Of a DNA stretch of 64,000 nt, positions 17,674-26,233 are shown in pieces. The position numbers and the translations under genes are program-made. The notes beneath the pieces were generated by a model. That model ran no database searches. It saw nothing but the letters and a program-made list of their open reading frames with translations, and was not told the DNA's origin. Position 1 is the first letter of the stretch, and each line of letters opens with the position of its first letter. Source of the stretch: Bacteroidota bacterium (GTDB lineage: Bacteria > Bacteroidota > Bacteroidia > Chitinophagales > Saprospiraceae); contig JANSWP010000016.1 in assembly GCA_024743405.1 (NCBI GenBank), positions 1-64,000 on the forward strand. The letters run 5' to 3'.

Positions 17674-18321
17674 TTATTTAGGATAAGAAATTTGACCGCA
17701 AGGAATGATAGTACATTTTTCTGGTGAGCTTCCGGGATAAAAGTCAAGTTTAAGACCTAATGCTAATGAAGGATTGGCTGAAATATCTTGATTTATTAGA
17801 CTATCACATACGTTATAAAGACCTCTATTGTCTTGTGAGAATAGTACAATCGGCAATACGCCACAATTTGTAGGTCTTGGATATAGTGTTCCCATCGTTA
17901 TATCACATTTTTCACGTGGTTCGAGGGTTTCATTTAAAATGTAAAGAGGACTTAAGCCCTTATCAAAATAGTTACGTAATTCATTATCACTTAATTCATA
18001 ACTAATGGTATCGTATGTTACTTTATCTTGTGTCAGTTCTTTTGGCAAAAGGAATACTTTAAATTTTTGCTCGCCATATTCATCTGGATAATCGTATTCT
18101 TTTGATAAAGCTATTTGAATGTTAATTGCAATTGTACTGTCATTCGTGATGGTAATTGGAATATATCTGTAACTTAATTTAGTCCCCTGCGGGTCTGTAT
18201 AGTTTAATCCACGGTTTGGACTATTTTCAATCTGTAATCCGCTTTTCGGGGTTTGCTGAATCTCGGAGCAACCAATTAATATAATTAATAATCCGATTAT
18301 AGTTTTAAATATCATTGGCAA
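17674..18321 (-). CDS. Lipoprotein of the local paralogous family (member 3)
   Basis: A 215-residue lipoprotein (lipobox LIGCS). Family blocks: KSGLQIENSPNRG, PITITNDSTIAINIQIALSK, KVFLLPKELT, ILNETLEPREK, ALGLKLDFYPG and the end CTIIPCGQISYPK. It is most similar to the members at 15824 and 18333. Eleven bases separate it from the upstream member, which suggests one operon. No named family is recognised. Confidence 0.7.
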   Translation of the reverse strand: MPMIFKTIIGLLIILIGCSEIQQTPKSGLQIENSPNRGLNYTDPQGTKLSYRYIPITITNDSTIAINIQIALSKEYDYPDEYGEQKFKVFLLPKELTQDKVTYDTISYELSDNELRNYFDKGLSPLYILNETLEPREKCDITMGTLYPRPTNCGVLPIVLFSQDNRGLYNVCDSLINQDISANPSLALGLKLDFYPGSSPEKCTIIPCGQISYPK

Positions 18322-18332
18322 CCTATTTTAAT

Positions 18333-19010
18333 TTAATTTTTAGGATAAGAAATTTGACCGAAAGGATAGAGAATACACGTTTCTGGTGTAGAACCTTTCC
18401 CACTATAAAAGTCGAGCTTAACCCCTAATGCTAATTGAGGATTAGTTGATTTATCTAGATTCATTTGACTATCACATGCTTGAAAATTATGACCATCACT
18501 TTGTGTGAATACAGCTCTCGGCAAAGCGGAACATTTTGTAGATCCAGAAAATAGAACTCCAATCGTTATCACAATGTATTCATTGGGTTCGAGGGTTTTA
18601 TTTAAGGTATATGGGTTCTCTAAGCACTTATTCAAAAAGTCACCTAATCCATCTGCAATTATGCCATATAATGTTGCGGTATCCGGTGTAAATTCTTTCG
18701 GCAATAAGAATATTTTATACTTGTTATCACCACAAGAATCTGGAAAATCATATTCTTTAGATAAAGCCATTTGAAGATTAATTGGAATGGTGCTATCATT
18801 TGTGATCGTAGCCGTGATATGTATATAATTTCCAGCAGTAAATTCGTCAATCATTCCCAGGTTAGGCCCGTATTCTATCTTCAACCCGGTTTTTACGCCT
18901 TGCTGTTGGTTAAGGTCGTCTTTGACTTGCTCCTCATCTTTCTGTGGTTGATATATACAAGACCCAATTACCATGAGAATTAAAAGTCCAGTTATTGTTC
19001 TGAATATCAT
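18333..19010 (-). CDS. Lipoprotein of the local paralogous family (member 4)
   Basis: A 225-residue lipoprotein (lipobox VIGSC) and the first gene of the cluster in transcription order. It has KTGLKIEYGPNLG, ATITNDSTIPINLQMALSK, KIFLLPKEFT, LNKTLEPNE, ALGVKLDFYSG and the end LYPFGQISYPK, in which the family IPCGQ has become YPFGQ. Compared with member 3 an extra glutamine-rich linker follows the lipobox. Function unknown; surface exposure is inferred from the lipobox. Confidence 0.7.
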   Translation of the reverse strand: MIFRTITGLLILMVIGSCIYQPQKDEEQVKDDLNQQQGVKTGLKIEYGPNLGMIDEFTAGNYIHITATITNDSTIPINLQMALSKEYDFPDSCGDNKYKIFLLPKEFTPDTATLYGIIADGLGDFLNKCLENPYTLNKTLEPNEYIVITIGVLFSGSTKCSALPRAVFTQSDGHNFQACDSQMNLDKSTNPQLALGVKLDFYSGKGSTPETCILYPFGQISYPKN

Positions 19011-19189
19011 CAGTTACAGTTTTGATTAAGAGTATGCATAAAACTTAATGAACTGATAATCAATTATTTATGGTTCTTTCGATAAATTATTAAGGGAGTT
19101 TACCAAGGCAAATGACCGCAATAAGTTGAAGGCAGGTTCATAAAGCGTTGGTTTTTAGGAAGTAAAAATTTAGACATACTCAAAGGTTA

Positions 19190-20263
19190 TTAATTCCAAG
19201 GTCCATTCTTCGTAACATTCACAAATGATTCACCATCATAGCGATAAAGTCCGCCGCCACCACCAACCCAAAATCGTCCTTCCTTATCTTCATAAATTGC
19301 TTGTACTGCCTTAACGCCGAGACCTTGCTTTTTAAAGAAGTTAGTAAAGGATTTGCCATCATGGCGATATACACCAAATCCTTCAGAACTGAACCATATA
19401 TTTCCAGCCTTATCTTCATAAATAATGCAAACTTCATTGTCGCCGATACTACTATTGAACTGATGGTAGTTCACGAAGCGTTCCCCATCGAAGAAACTCA
19501 ACCCTCCATTCATAGTTCCAAACCAGATATTTCCGTTTCGGTCTTCGAACATGTCATAAACTTCATCATCAGCCAACCCATCTTTCTTAGTGTATCGGGT
19601 AAATCTATTACCCTCATATTTAAAAGCGCCATAACCACGTGTACTAAACCACAAATTTCCCGCACTATCTTCTAATATAGAACAAGAAGTTCCTTCCGTA
19701 AGAAATTCGCCTTTTAATTCCTCTGGATAGGGCACCTTAAAGGGCCTCCAGTTTACGCCGTCAAATCGAAATATACCTCTTGCTGAACCTCCCCAAATAT
19801 TATTTTTGCTATCAACATATATGCTCCAAAACCGTTGACCTTCAAAATATTGTTGATCAGAATAATTGATGAATCGCTTTCCACCTTCAGGATTAGTTGA
19901 CCAATCATATTTTATAACACCCTGATCAGAAGCGAACCATATATTCCCTTCCTGATCAGCTGTGATACCTGTGATTTGTTGCCCATCAAATCCCTGTTCA
20001 TTCGAGAAATAATAAAGGCTGTCTCCATCATAGTGTGCAACACCATCCCCATTAGTACCAAACCAAAAGTTTCCATTTTTATCTTGAAATATCTGTCGTA
20101 TGTACTCGGATATTTGTGGGTTTGGAGTTGTGTTTGGAGAACCGGGTGGTGTTTCGTTCAACTGAACTTTCTCTCTCGATTTTTCTTGCCCACTGCAAGC
20201 AGTGAAAAAAGTCAAAGTGAAAAGTAATGGAAAGATGTGTGCTAAAAAATAGGCTTTCTTCAT
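19190..20263 (-). CDS. Beta-propeller lipoprotein with two-component-regulator-type repeats
   Basis: A 357-residue lipoprotein (lipobox FFTAC). It is made of about seven repeats of the type I.ED..GN.WFGT...G...YDG..F, for example IRQIFQDKNGNFWFGTNGDG and VYDMFEDRNGNIWFGTMNGG. These are the Reg_prop repeats that form the periplasmic sensor propellers of Bacteroidota hybrid two-component systems. Here no membrane segment, histidine kinase or regulator follows, so the propeller is a stand-alone, probably surface-anchored binding protein. A kinase partner is not adjacent. Confidence 0.85.
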   Translation of the reverse strand: MKKAYFLAHIFPLLFTLTFFTACSGQEKSREKVQLNETPPGSPNTTPNPQISEYIRQIFQDKNGNFWFGTNGDGVAHYDGDSLYYFSNEQGFDGQQITGITADQEGNIWFASDQGVIKYDWSTNPEGGKRFINYSDQQYFEGQRFWSIYVDSKNNIWGGSARGIFRFDGVNWRPFKVPYPEELKGEFLTEGTSCSILEDSAGNLWFSTRGYGAFKYEGNRFTRYTKKDGLADDEVYDMFEDRNGNIWFGTMNGGLSFFDGERFVNYHQFNSSIGDNEVCIIYEDKAGNIWFSSEGFGVYRHDGKSFTNFFKKQGLGVKAVQAIYEDKEGRFWVGGGGGLYRYDGESFVNVTKNGPWN

Positions 20264-20478
20264 TTGTTATATTCTTTTTTCTCTACCGTACGCTTATGAA
20301 ATCCACGCGCCTATGGGAGGGAGCCTTCTTATTCTTTCACAGCCTTTAACGGCATTTTCCACTAATTTCAAAAAGTGTATTGCAGAGATATTCTTTCTCA
20401 TAAAGGTATAAGCAGATACCTCCTTCAAGCCTATATTAAGTGTAAAAAAATGTAAATGAAGTGTAAATATTTTGATCC

Positions 20479-20501
20479 TAAGTAGTCTTTCAAGCTGAAA
20501 C
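20479..20501. repeat. Isolated end of the 20.6-kb inverted-repeat family
   Basis: TAAGTAGTCTTTCAAGCTGAAAC closely matches the ends of the element at 20578-20745, 75 bp away, in the same orientation as its left end. It may be the remaining end of a second, degraded copy. The region 20264-20578 otherwise shows no convincing gene. Confidence 0.5.
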
Positions 20502-20577
20502 AAAAAAAGCCCAACTGCTGGCTGACTTTAGGCGCTTAAACCCAGTTTGGAACCAACAGGTTGTCGATAATTTTTCA

Positions 20578-20745
20578 CTTAGTAGTCTGTCAAGTTAAAA
20601 GTGTCCGTAAGATTTGAGTATTATTTTTATTTGAACGAGGCAAAAAGCGCAGGTATAGCCATAGTTACAGCGAGCATTTTTAACGAAGTGCAGGCGGAAA
20701 TAATACCAAAATCACCCGTCAGTTTTAGCTTGACTGACTACTTAG
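20578..20745. mobile_element. 168-bp MITE-like element with terminal inverted repeats
   Basis: The left end TTAGTAGTCTGTCAAGTTAAAA and the right end CAGTTTTAGCTTGACTGACTAC are imperfect inverted repeats. The core (about 20631-20690, CGAGGCAAAAAG ... CGAGCATTTTTAACG) matches the minus strand of the element at 1696-1865, although that element has different outer ends. An open frame through it (20601-20792) is not protein-like. Confidence 0.65.
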
Positions 20746-20810
20746 CAGATGTGTTTGCAAATTCAATGGTGGAAGGCGAAGGATCCCAATAGTCATCAGC
20801 CCCACTTCGT

Positions 20811-20866
20811 CCAACATTAAAGGCTGAATATCAGGTGTGACCACATCATTCAGCCTTTAATGTTGG
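20811..20866. repeat. Perfect 19-bp inverted repeat overlapping the cyclase stop codon
   Basis: CCAACATTAAAGGCTGAAT (20811-20829) pairs perfectly with 20848-20866, with an 18-nt loop that itself contains GGTGTGACCAC. The right arm contains the last codons and TGA of the cyclase gene. No U-run follows on the minus strand, so it is not a canonical terminator; it could protect the 3' end of the mRNA or be a repeat end. Confidence 0.7.
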
Positions 20867-22067
20867 GTGTAGTGTTCTTTTGTCTCAATAAGTAGAAAAT
20901 TTCCATCTCACCTTTACCTTTTATTGTTAAGGTACCTTCACTTGAAAGTTCAAATTCATTTTTTAATAACAGATATGTCTTTTTGCTCACTTGAATCACT
21001 CCAGGTTTTCCATTTGATTCCATTCTACTGGCAACATTAACCGTATCTCCCCATAAATCGTAAGCAAATTTACTCTTACCAATTACTCCAGCTACGACTG
21101 GACCACTATGGATACCAATTCTTAGTGAGAAAATGCTTGTGCCATTTCTTCTCATTTTCTCTATTGCTAAAAGCATATCAATAGCCAATAGAGCAATATA
21201 CTTCGCATGATTAGGATTTGGAACGGGGACACCAGATGCTACCATATAAGCATCTCCAATTGTCTTTATTTTTTCTAATCCATATTTCGAAGTCAATTCG
21301 TCAAATTCGTTAAATATCTTATCAAGCGAAGCAACAACTTCATCTGGTGGTGAACTACTTGAGTACTTAGTAAAACCAACGATATCTGCAAAAAGGACAC
21401 TTACTTCTTCATGACCATCGGCAATTATTCCTTGTCTGTTCTTAAGTATAGCTGCAATTGGTTTGGGCAAAATATTAAGGAGTAATTGATTTGCCTTTTC
21501 TCTTTCATTTAATGCATTACTCACAAAAAAATAAGCAAAAACAAATACTACTAATGAAGAAACACTTAGGTTCATTACAAAAAATAACAGCTTGGTTCCT
21601 GCCTCAACTATTTGACCATTGGCTATAAATAAATCATTAAAAAAAACTGTAATAGCTATATTTATTATGTACATAAAAAGCCAGAAAATGGATTGCCTTA
21701 ATGTCAAAAACATTAAAGCAGTAATAGGTCCACAAAATGCCCAAGCCATTACAAAGCCAGAGTCGAACACTCCTCCAATACTCCATTGGATAAAAGTAGT
21801 AATATAAATAATACAAATTATTTGAGCGTAAACTGCCCAAAAATGGTTTCTCTGATAATGGGAAATAATGATAAAGATTCCAACTATCACAACAAAACAT
21901 AGTGGAAGTAATGTGGTAAGACCTAATCCAAAAATAAAATAATACATTAAAGTCCAAATGCATCCTGCTATGCAGCATGAACCAGCTATCAACAATGCTG
22001 CTACCTTTTCTTGTCGGATCTCAGCATCATCATTATGGTCAAATGCAAATTTCTCTAAGGCAATCAT
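20850..22067 (-). CDS. Membrane class III adenylate/guanylate cyclase
   Basis: A 405-residue protein. Residues about 22-185 form six membrane segments in three pairs (for example LLIAGSCCIAGCIWTLMYYF, LLFFVMNLSVSSLVVFVFAY). After a short helix that leads into the catalytic part lies the class III cyclase domain (about 222-400). Metal aspartates are D228 (FADIVGF) and D272 (TIGDAYM); the purine-specifying positions are K268 and D337, the pair typical of adenylate cyclases; N344 and R348 complete the transition-state site. All catalytic residues are present, so it should be active, probably making cAMP. The next gene upstream, in the same orientation, is an HD hydrolase. Confidence 0.9.
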   Translation of the reverse strand: MIALEKFAFDHNDDAEIRQEKVAALLIAGSCCIAGCIWTLMYYFIFGLGLTTLLPLCFVVIVGIFIIISHYQRNHFWAVYAQIICIIYITTFIQWSIGGVFDSGFVMAWAFCGPITALMFLTLRQSIFWLFMYIINIAITVFFNDLFIANGQIVEAGTKLLFFVMNLSVSSLVVFVFAYFFVSNALNEREKANQLLLNILPKPIAAILKNRQGIIADGHEEVSVLFADIVGFTKYSSSSPPDEVVASLDKIFNEFDELTSKYGLEKIKTIGDAYMVASGVPVPNPNHAKYIALLAIDMLLAIEKMRRNGTSIFSLRIGIHSGPVVAGVIGKSKFAYDLWGDTVNVASRMESNGKPGVIQVSKKTYLLLKNEFELSSEGTLTIKGKGEMEIFYLLRQKNTTPNIKG

Positions 22068-22184
22068 TTTATGCTATTTTAAATCTTCGTATAAAATTTC
22101 GTTTACTGATTGTAAACTTTGTTGCCAACTCTTCCACACTTATTTTTTCTTCGAAATTTTAAAAGTATCTCTCCTTATTATTCT

Positions 22185-23036
22185 TTATTGATGCATCATT
22201 CCTTGATTGTGTTCCACTTCAAAAACATGCGAGTGTAAATTGGCAATCCATTGTTTTCCTTCTTGAGTAACCCGGAGGTAACGCAATGCATCTTGAATAT
22301 AAGGTCGAATAATATTCCAATAAAATCCGGGATAGCCTTTCCTTAAATCTCCAGGATTTTCATATCCAAATTTTTCATTAATACCTAATTCACTAAACTC
22401 ATAGAACAAAGCGGGTTGTTTTTTTAAATACTGTGGATCGCCTAATTGTCCAATTAAATCAGATGCTCTAACTAAGCCTCTATAATTTACTGTATCCTGA
22501 TAAAAGCTATCGCCTTTAGGGATAGGAAATCTAGTCATCTCTATATAATCACATATTCTATCCACATCAATTTTAGTAAAAGACGTTTTGCTAAATCGCG
22601 CTTGCACAAATAATTTCCCGCGATCAATATGATAAGGAGCTAATACCGCATCTGTTCCATTTCTTGATATTTCAACAATTTCATCATTAATCCCTGTTGC
22701 GCATTCATCGCCATTATCGTTTTTACAAATACCTCGAACATATCCTATATCATGACATAGCAATGCAATCATAAAATGTAACCAATTGTCAGCAGTTACA
22801 CCTCCTTCACTTAAATGCTTCCCTTTAAGTATTTCTTGCCCAACCAAACTCACCATCATCGTATGCTCAACATCATGGTAGAGTAAATCACTATTCGAAA
22901 TATTTTCAAGTGCAAGGCGTCCAAACCATGAAAGAATGTGGCTGTTCTCTAATTCTAACATCCCAAAGGTCTCTAAATAAGATTCTCTTAGTTCTTTATT
23001 AAAGGCCTCTATCAGTATCTTTTGAATATTTAACAT
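22185..23036 (-). CDS. HD-domain metal-dependent phosphohydrolase
   Basis: A 283-residue soluble protein with the motifs YHDVEHT (53-59), LLCHDIGY (from 92) and a distal SDLIGQLGD, the H...HD...D set of the HD superfamily. YHDVEHT resembles the first metal motif of class I cyclic-nucleotide phosphodiesterases (YHN..H). With the cyclase gene 118 bp downstream on the same strand, cyclic-nucleotide hydrolysis is an attractive inference, giving a make-and-break pair; other phosphoesterase substrates remain possible. The start at MLNIQK follows a typical AT-rich leader. Confidence 0.82.
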   Translation of the reverse strand: MLNIQKILIEAFNKELRESYLETFGMLELENSHILSWFGRLALENISNSDLLYHDVEHTMMVSLVGQEILKGKHLSEGGVTADNWLHFMIALLCHDIGYVRGICKNDNGDECATGINDEIVEISRNGTDAVLAPYHIDRGKLFVQARFSKTSFTKIDVDRICDYIEMTRFPIPKGDSFYQDTVNYRGLVRASDLIGQLGDPQYLKKQPALFYEFSELGINEKFGYENPGDLRKGYPGFYWNIIRPYIQDALRYLRVTQEGKQWIANLHSHVFEVEHNQGMMHQ

Positions 23037-23456
23037 TGTCGTAAACTTGTTTTATCCTTTAAGGATTGTTCAAAATGTTTCCTTTTAATTACCACCAGCA
23101 TTAAGTGTTGTATGCGCCATACGTTCCCAGTTTACCCACAATCACCAATCGTTCAAATGTCGTAAACAATTGACTTCGTCGAATCTTCGATATCAGTTGA
23201 ACAGTATTTGATTCATTAATTGCGAAAAGCTTGTCGGAAAAAGTTCGGAAGGCAGCTTTTCGGGGTGTTATTTGGGTTATGACGTTCCAAGACTCAGTGC
23301 TAAAAATAGGGGTTTGAAATGTAAAATGGAGATTTTGTTGGAGGATTTTTGTTGGAGGATTTCTTAGTAATCATTGAAAATCAAGTCAAAAAATCCGCAG
23401 GTAATTTCAAAAGTAAGCGAGAGCAAGCAATTACATATAGCCATTGTATATTGGTA
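23037..23456. other. 420-bp intergenic spacer with cassette-boundary-like motif
   Basis: No open frame is convincing. About 55-70 bp before the HD gene the plus strand reads TTAATTACCACCAGCATTAA, which resembles 26901-26922 (TTAATTTCCACCAACGGTTA) ahead of the dioxygenase gene. The rest is of ordinary composition, with a short duplicated TTGTTGGAGGATTT near 23335-23360. Confidence 0.4.
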
Positions 23457-24341
23457 TTAGTGATTTTTTATTTCAGATTCTATGTTTACCCATTTCACTT
23501 TCCAATTCTTTTCTTGATGCTTACCAGTTGTAAAAAACAAAAATTTATTATCGGGGGTTACATATGGATTTCCTTGTCCAGAATCATTTATTTTGCCATT
23601 CAATTTTCTTGTACTTAACCATTGTCCTTTTCCATCCTTGAAACTTATCATTAAGTCAAGTTGATTTCCAATGGAAGCAAAAATCAAATAATCTTCTTTT
23701 GGGGAAACAAATGGTGTACATTTTCCCGCTTTTGAATTCATTGAAATCAAAACTTTTTCTGCCTCTTTAAACTCTCCATTTATTTTTTTTGATTGATAAA
23801 TATCCATTTCCCTCTAATCCAAATTACTCGAGTGAAAATATAAAGTTCCCGAATTTGTAATCGTTGGATGAGAAACTAATTTATTTCTCAAATTGGGTAT
23901 GTCTACAAAAACTGGTTCATTCCATTTACCATCAATTTTATCTGACTTCCATATATGCCAAGTTGGAAGAACTCCGCTCACATTAACAGGTCTCGTTGAA
24001 CTGAAATAAAGAGTATTCCCTTCTGATGAAAAACTCATTCCGTGTTCGTCATATTTACTGTTGAAAAATGCTTTTTCGGGTTCAGACCAAACTCCATTAT
24101 TTTTCTCTATTTTGAAAACTTCAAATTTCTTATCGGAAATTGTATAGTAATATTCCTTTAAGTCTGGACTAAATATTCCTTTGTGGATAATCTTATCATC
24201 AGGAATTATCTCCTGCTTGAACTCAAGTGGTATGTTATTTGGGATTTTTTCGGTCAAAAACTCCATTTCTGCATTCTTGTTTTCGGTTGTACAACTCAAA
24301 AAAAATATAGTAAAAAGTAAGATGACTTTGAGTTCGTTCAT
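23457..24341 (-). pseudogene. PD40/WD40-like beta-propeller lipoprotein, split by an in-frame TAG
   Basis: Two open segments, 23814-24341 and 23457-23807, are in the same frame and separated only by TAG (23814-23816) and two codons. The join would read SSNLD-stop-RE-MDIYQSKK, where related proteins have a continuous S..GG.G..DIY.S linker. The first part has a lipobox (FFLSC) and repeats such as GMSFSSEGNTLYFSSTRP; the second continues with FVSPKEDYLIFAS and YVTPDNKFLFFTTG. The whole would be a 294-codon periplasmic propeller like the TolB/PD40 proteins. Either a nonsense mutation or a sequencing error; both halves are otherwise intact, so inactivation would be recent. Confidence 0.8.
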
Positions 24342-24403
24342 TTTCCTAATTAATGCTAACGTTTAGATGAACCAGGGTAACATTCAGGAGCATATTATTT
24401 GCT

Positions 24404-25396
24404 TTATTTGTTGTTGTAGGCACTTGCATTTAGTCCAACTAATTTCCCTGATGCTTTGTTAGATTCCATATAAGCGTGTGCTTCAGCAATATCTTCTAAT
24501 TTGAAGACCTTGTCTATTTTCACATCGAGTAACCCGCTTTCAACCTGATTAATAAAATTTTGCAACAACTCTGGTGGAAGGTTGCTGTTCTCTCCTGCAT
24601 AACTTGTCAGATAAACACCTGAAGGTATCTCTCCAAGTGGTGAGAATCCATCCATTCTCCAATGATTGCTTAAATAACCAGTTTGACAAACTATTCCACC
24701 TTGTTTTACACACTTGAGAGAATCCCTAATACCATTTCCACCTACCAACTCTAACACTTTGTCCACACCTGAAGGTAGAAAAGCTTTTATTTTTGGGGCA
24801 ATTTCACCGTCATCTAGTATGACTTCGTCAACTCCAATTTGTTCTAGCGCACTCGCTTTGGTCATGCTTCTAGTTGTTGAAAAGACTTTATATCCCATGT
24901 TTTTGGCCAATTGTGCAGCAGTTATTCCAACTGAAGAAGTTCCCCCTCTGACAAGCAAAACATCCTCTGGTTTTAACTGAAGACTTTGCACAAGAGAATC
25001 ATTAGCAGTTTGACACATTTCTAGAATGGCGCCAAGAATATGCCAGTCTAAAGTTGATGAAAATGGAATGACGATCGATTCTGGCACGAGAGTGTACTCT
25101 GCATATCCTCCATCAAATTTTCGGCCTAATCCCCCCATTATAGCGGCAACTTGCTGGTCTTTAAAAAATTTGTCAAAACCTGATTCGACAACAATGCCTA
25201 CACATTAAATTCCGAGTATTCTAGGAAAACTTACTTTTCCTTTTGAATGCCCAATGCGGGTGAACATTTCGCTTCTATTTAAGCCAAAAGCTTTGACCTT
25301 TACTAGGACTTTACCGGGTGTAATTGAAGGAATTGCTCTTTCCTCTATCTTGAGGACTTCTGGTCCCCCAACTTGATGTATAACAACTGCTCTCAA
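24404..25396 (-). pseudogene. Zinc-free MDR quinone oxidoreductase-like gene, split by an in-frame TAA
   Basis: The frame 25396 to 24404 is open except for one TAA at 25205-25207. The N-terminal part is MRAVVIHQVGGPEVLKIEER ... GLNRSEMFTRIGHSKGKVSF and ends PRILGI-stop; the continuation CVGIVVESG ... has the NAD(P)H-binding motif VRGGTSSVGITAAQLAKNMG and the SYAGEN and AHAYMESNKASGKLVG ends of the QOR branch of the MDR superfamily. Relatives read G(I/V)EC/DCVG here, so GAA has probably become TAA. Full length would be 330 residues, normal for the family. The second open segment has no good start near the stop. Confidence 0.85.
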
Positions 25397-25437
25397 TTTA
25401 ATTTAGTTTTTATTTTCTATTACCTACAATGGTTTAG

Positions 25438-26025
25438 CTAAATCGTTGAAGTATCGTTTTTCTTCTGTCCAATTAGTAAAAGAGAATCTGCTTCCTCAAA
25501 TTCAGCATAACTCTCCAGAACAAGTATTTCAAAGTATTTTTCAAAATATTCTCTCAATACTTTCTCTAAATGATAATTTACAAATAAACCTTTAAAAATT
25601 TCTGATCCGGTTCCCTTCCAAAAAGAATGACAGATAATTCCATCTGGATTTAGAATTTCATGCTGCCTTTTAATTGAATTAATTAATTCATTGTCTTTCA
25701 GATAATGCATTACTTTGTTGGAGTATAATCCATCAAAATTCTCATCAATATTTAGAGTAATTGCATTTAATTCAACAAATCTACCCGATGGATTACTTGA
25801 AACGAGATGACTTAAAAAATCTTGAGAATTATCAGAACCAATAACTGTATAATCTTGATTAAGAATGTTCCAATCAGTTCCCGGTCCTGTACCAATTTCA
25901 AGTATGATTGCATTGGACGGTAAAAACCTTTTGAATTTTTCAATAAGATCAGACCCATTTACATCCTTCGCTAGTCTGATGTATTCCTCAACCGAATCTA
26001 TTGTTTTATAATAATTTTCTTCCAT
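25438..26025 (-). CDS. Class I SAM-dependent methyltransferase
   Basis: A 195-residue protein from the ATG at 26025. The frame continues to 26109, but that extension is encoded by the hairpin element at 26047-26233 and is not methyltransferase-like. Motif I is ILEIGTGPGTDW, followed by VIGSDNSQDFL (motif II acidic residue), DGLYSNKVMHYL and a post-motif LNPDGIICHSFW. This is the Methyltransf_11/25 type; the substrate is not evident. An N-terminal helix (YYKTIDSVEEYIRLAKDVNG) is common in small-molecule methyltransferases. It lies 41 bp from the quinone-reductase remnant. Confidence 0.85.
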   Translation of the reverse strand: MEENYYKTIDSVEEYIRLAKDVNGSDLIEKFKRFLPSNAIILEIGTGPGTDWNILNQDYTVIGSDNSQDFLSHLVSSNPSGRFVELNAITLNIDENFDGLYSNKVMHYLKDNELINSIKRQHEILNPDGIICHSFWKGTGSEIFKGLFVNYHLEKVLREYFEKYFEILVLESYAEFEEADSLLLIGQKKNDTSTI

Positions 26026-26046
26026 TCTATTTTCTCCGAGTTCCTT

Positions 26047-26233
26047 AATTCTACTTTGGCACTTTAAATCATTTTGATCGAAATGCCCAAACGGCGGCAA
26101 AGCCGCCAAAAAAAACTATATGAAGGGACTTGTTTTCTATTTTTTGCAAAGCAAAAAATAGAAAACAAGTCCCTTCAAAAATATTTTTCGCTGCCGTAGG
26201 CAGCGGCTATACTTAAAGTGCCAAAGTAGAATT
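26047..26233. mobile_element. Multi-hairpin terminal-inverted-repeat element (family B)
   Basis: The 187-bp element is bounded by perfect 21-bp inverted repeats, AATTCTACTTTGGCACTTTAA (26047-26067) and 26213-26233. Inside are three hairpins: GGCGGC-aaa-GCCGCC (26093-26107), a perfect 27-bp stem 26121-26147 against 26151-26177 with a 3-nt loop, and GCTGCC-gta-GGCAGC (26190-26204). The right half recurs at 1-90. The plan is the same as in family A although the sequences differ. Its right end touches the stop codon of the dioxygenase gene and its left end alters the 5' side of the methyltransferase gene. Confidence 0.88.

Noticed and set aside
20294-20503. 69-codon minus-strand frame
   Set aside because: It begins inside a repeat end, has no recognisable pattern, and the upper part is low-complexity hydrophobic; I treat it as chance.
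20601-20792. 63-codon plus-strand frame
   Set aside because: It lies entirely inside and beside an inverted-repeat element and has no homologous-looking features.
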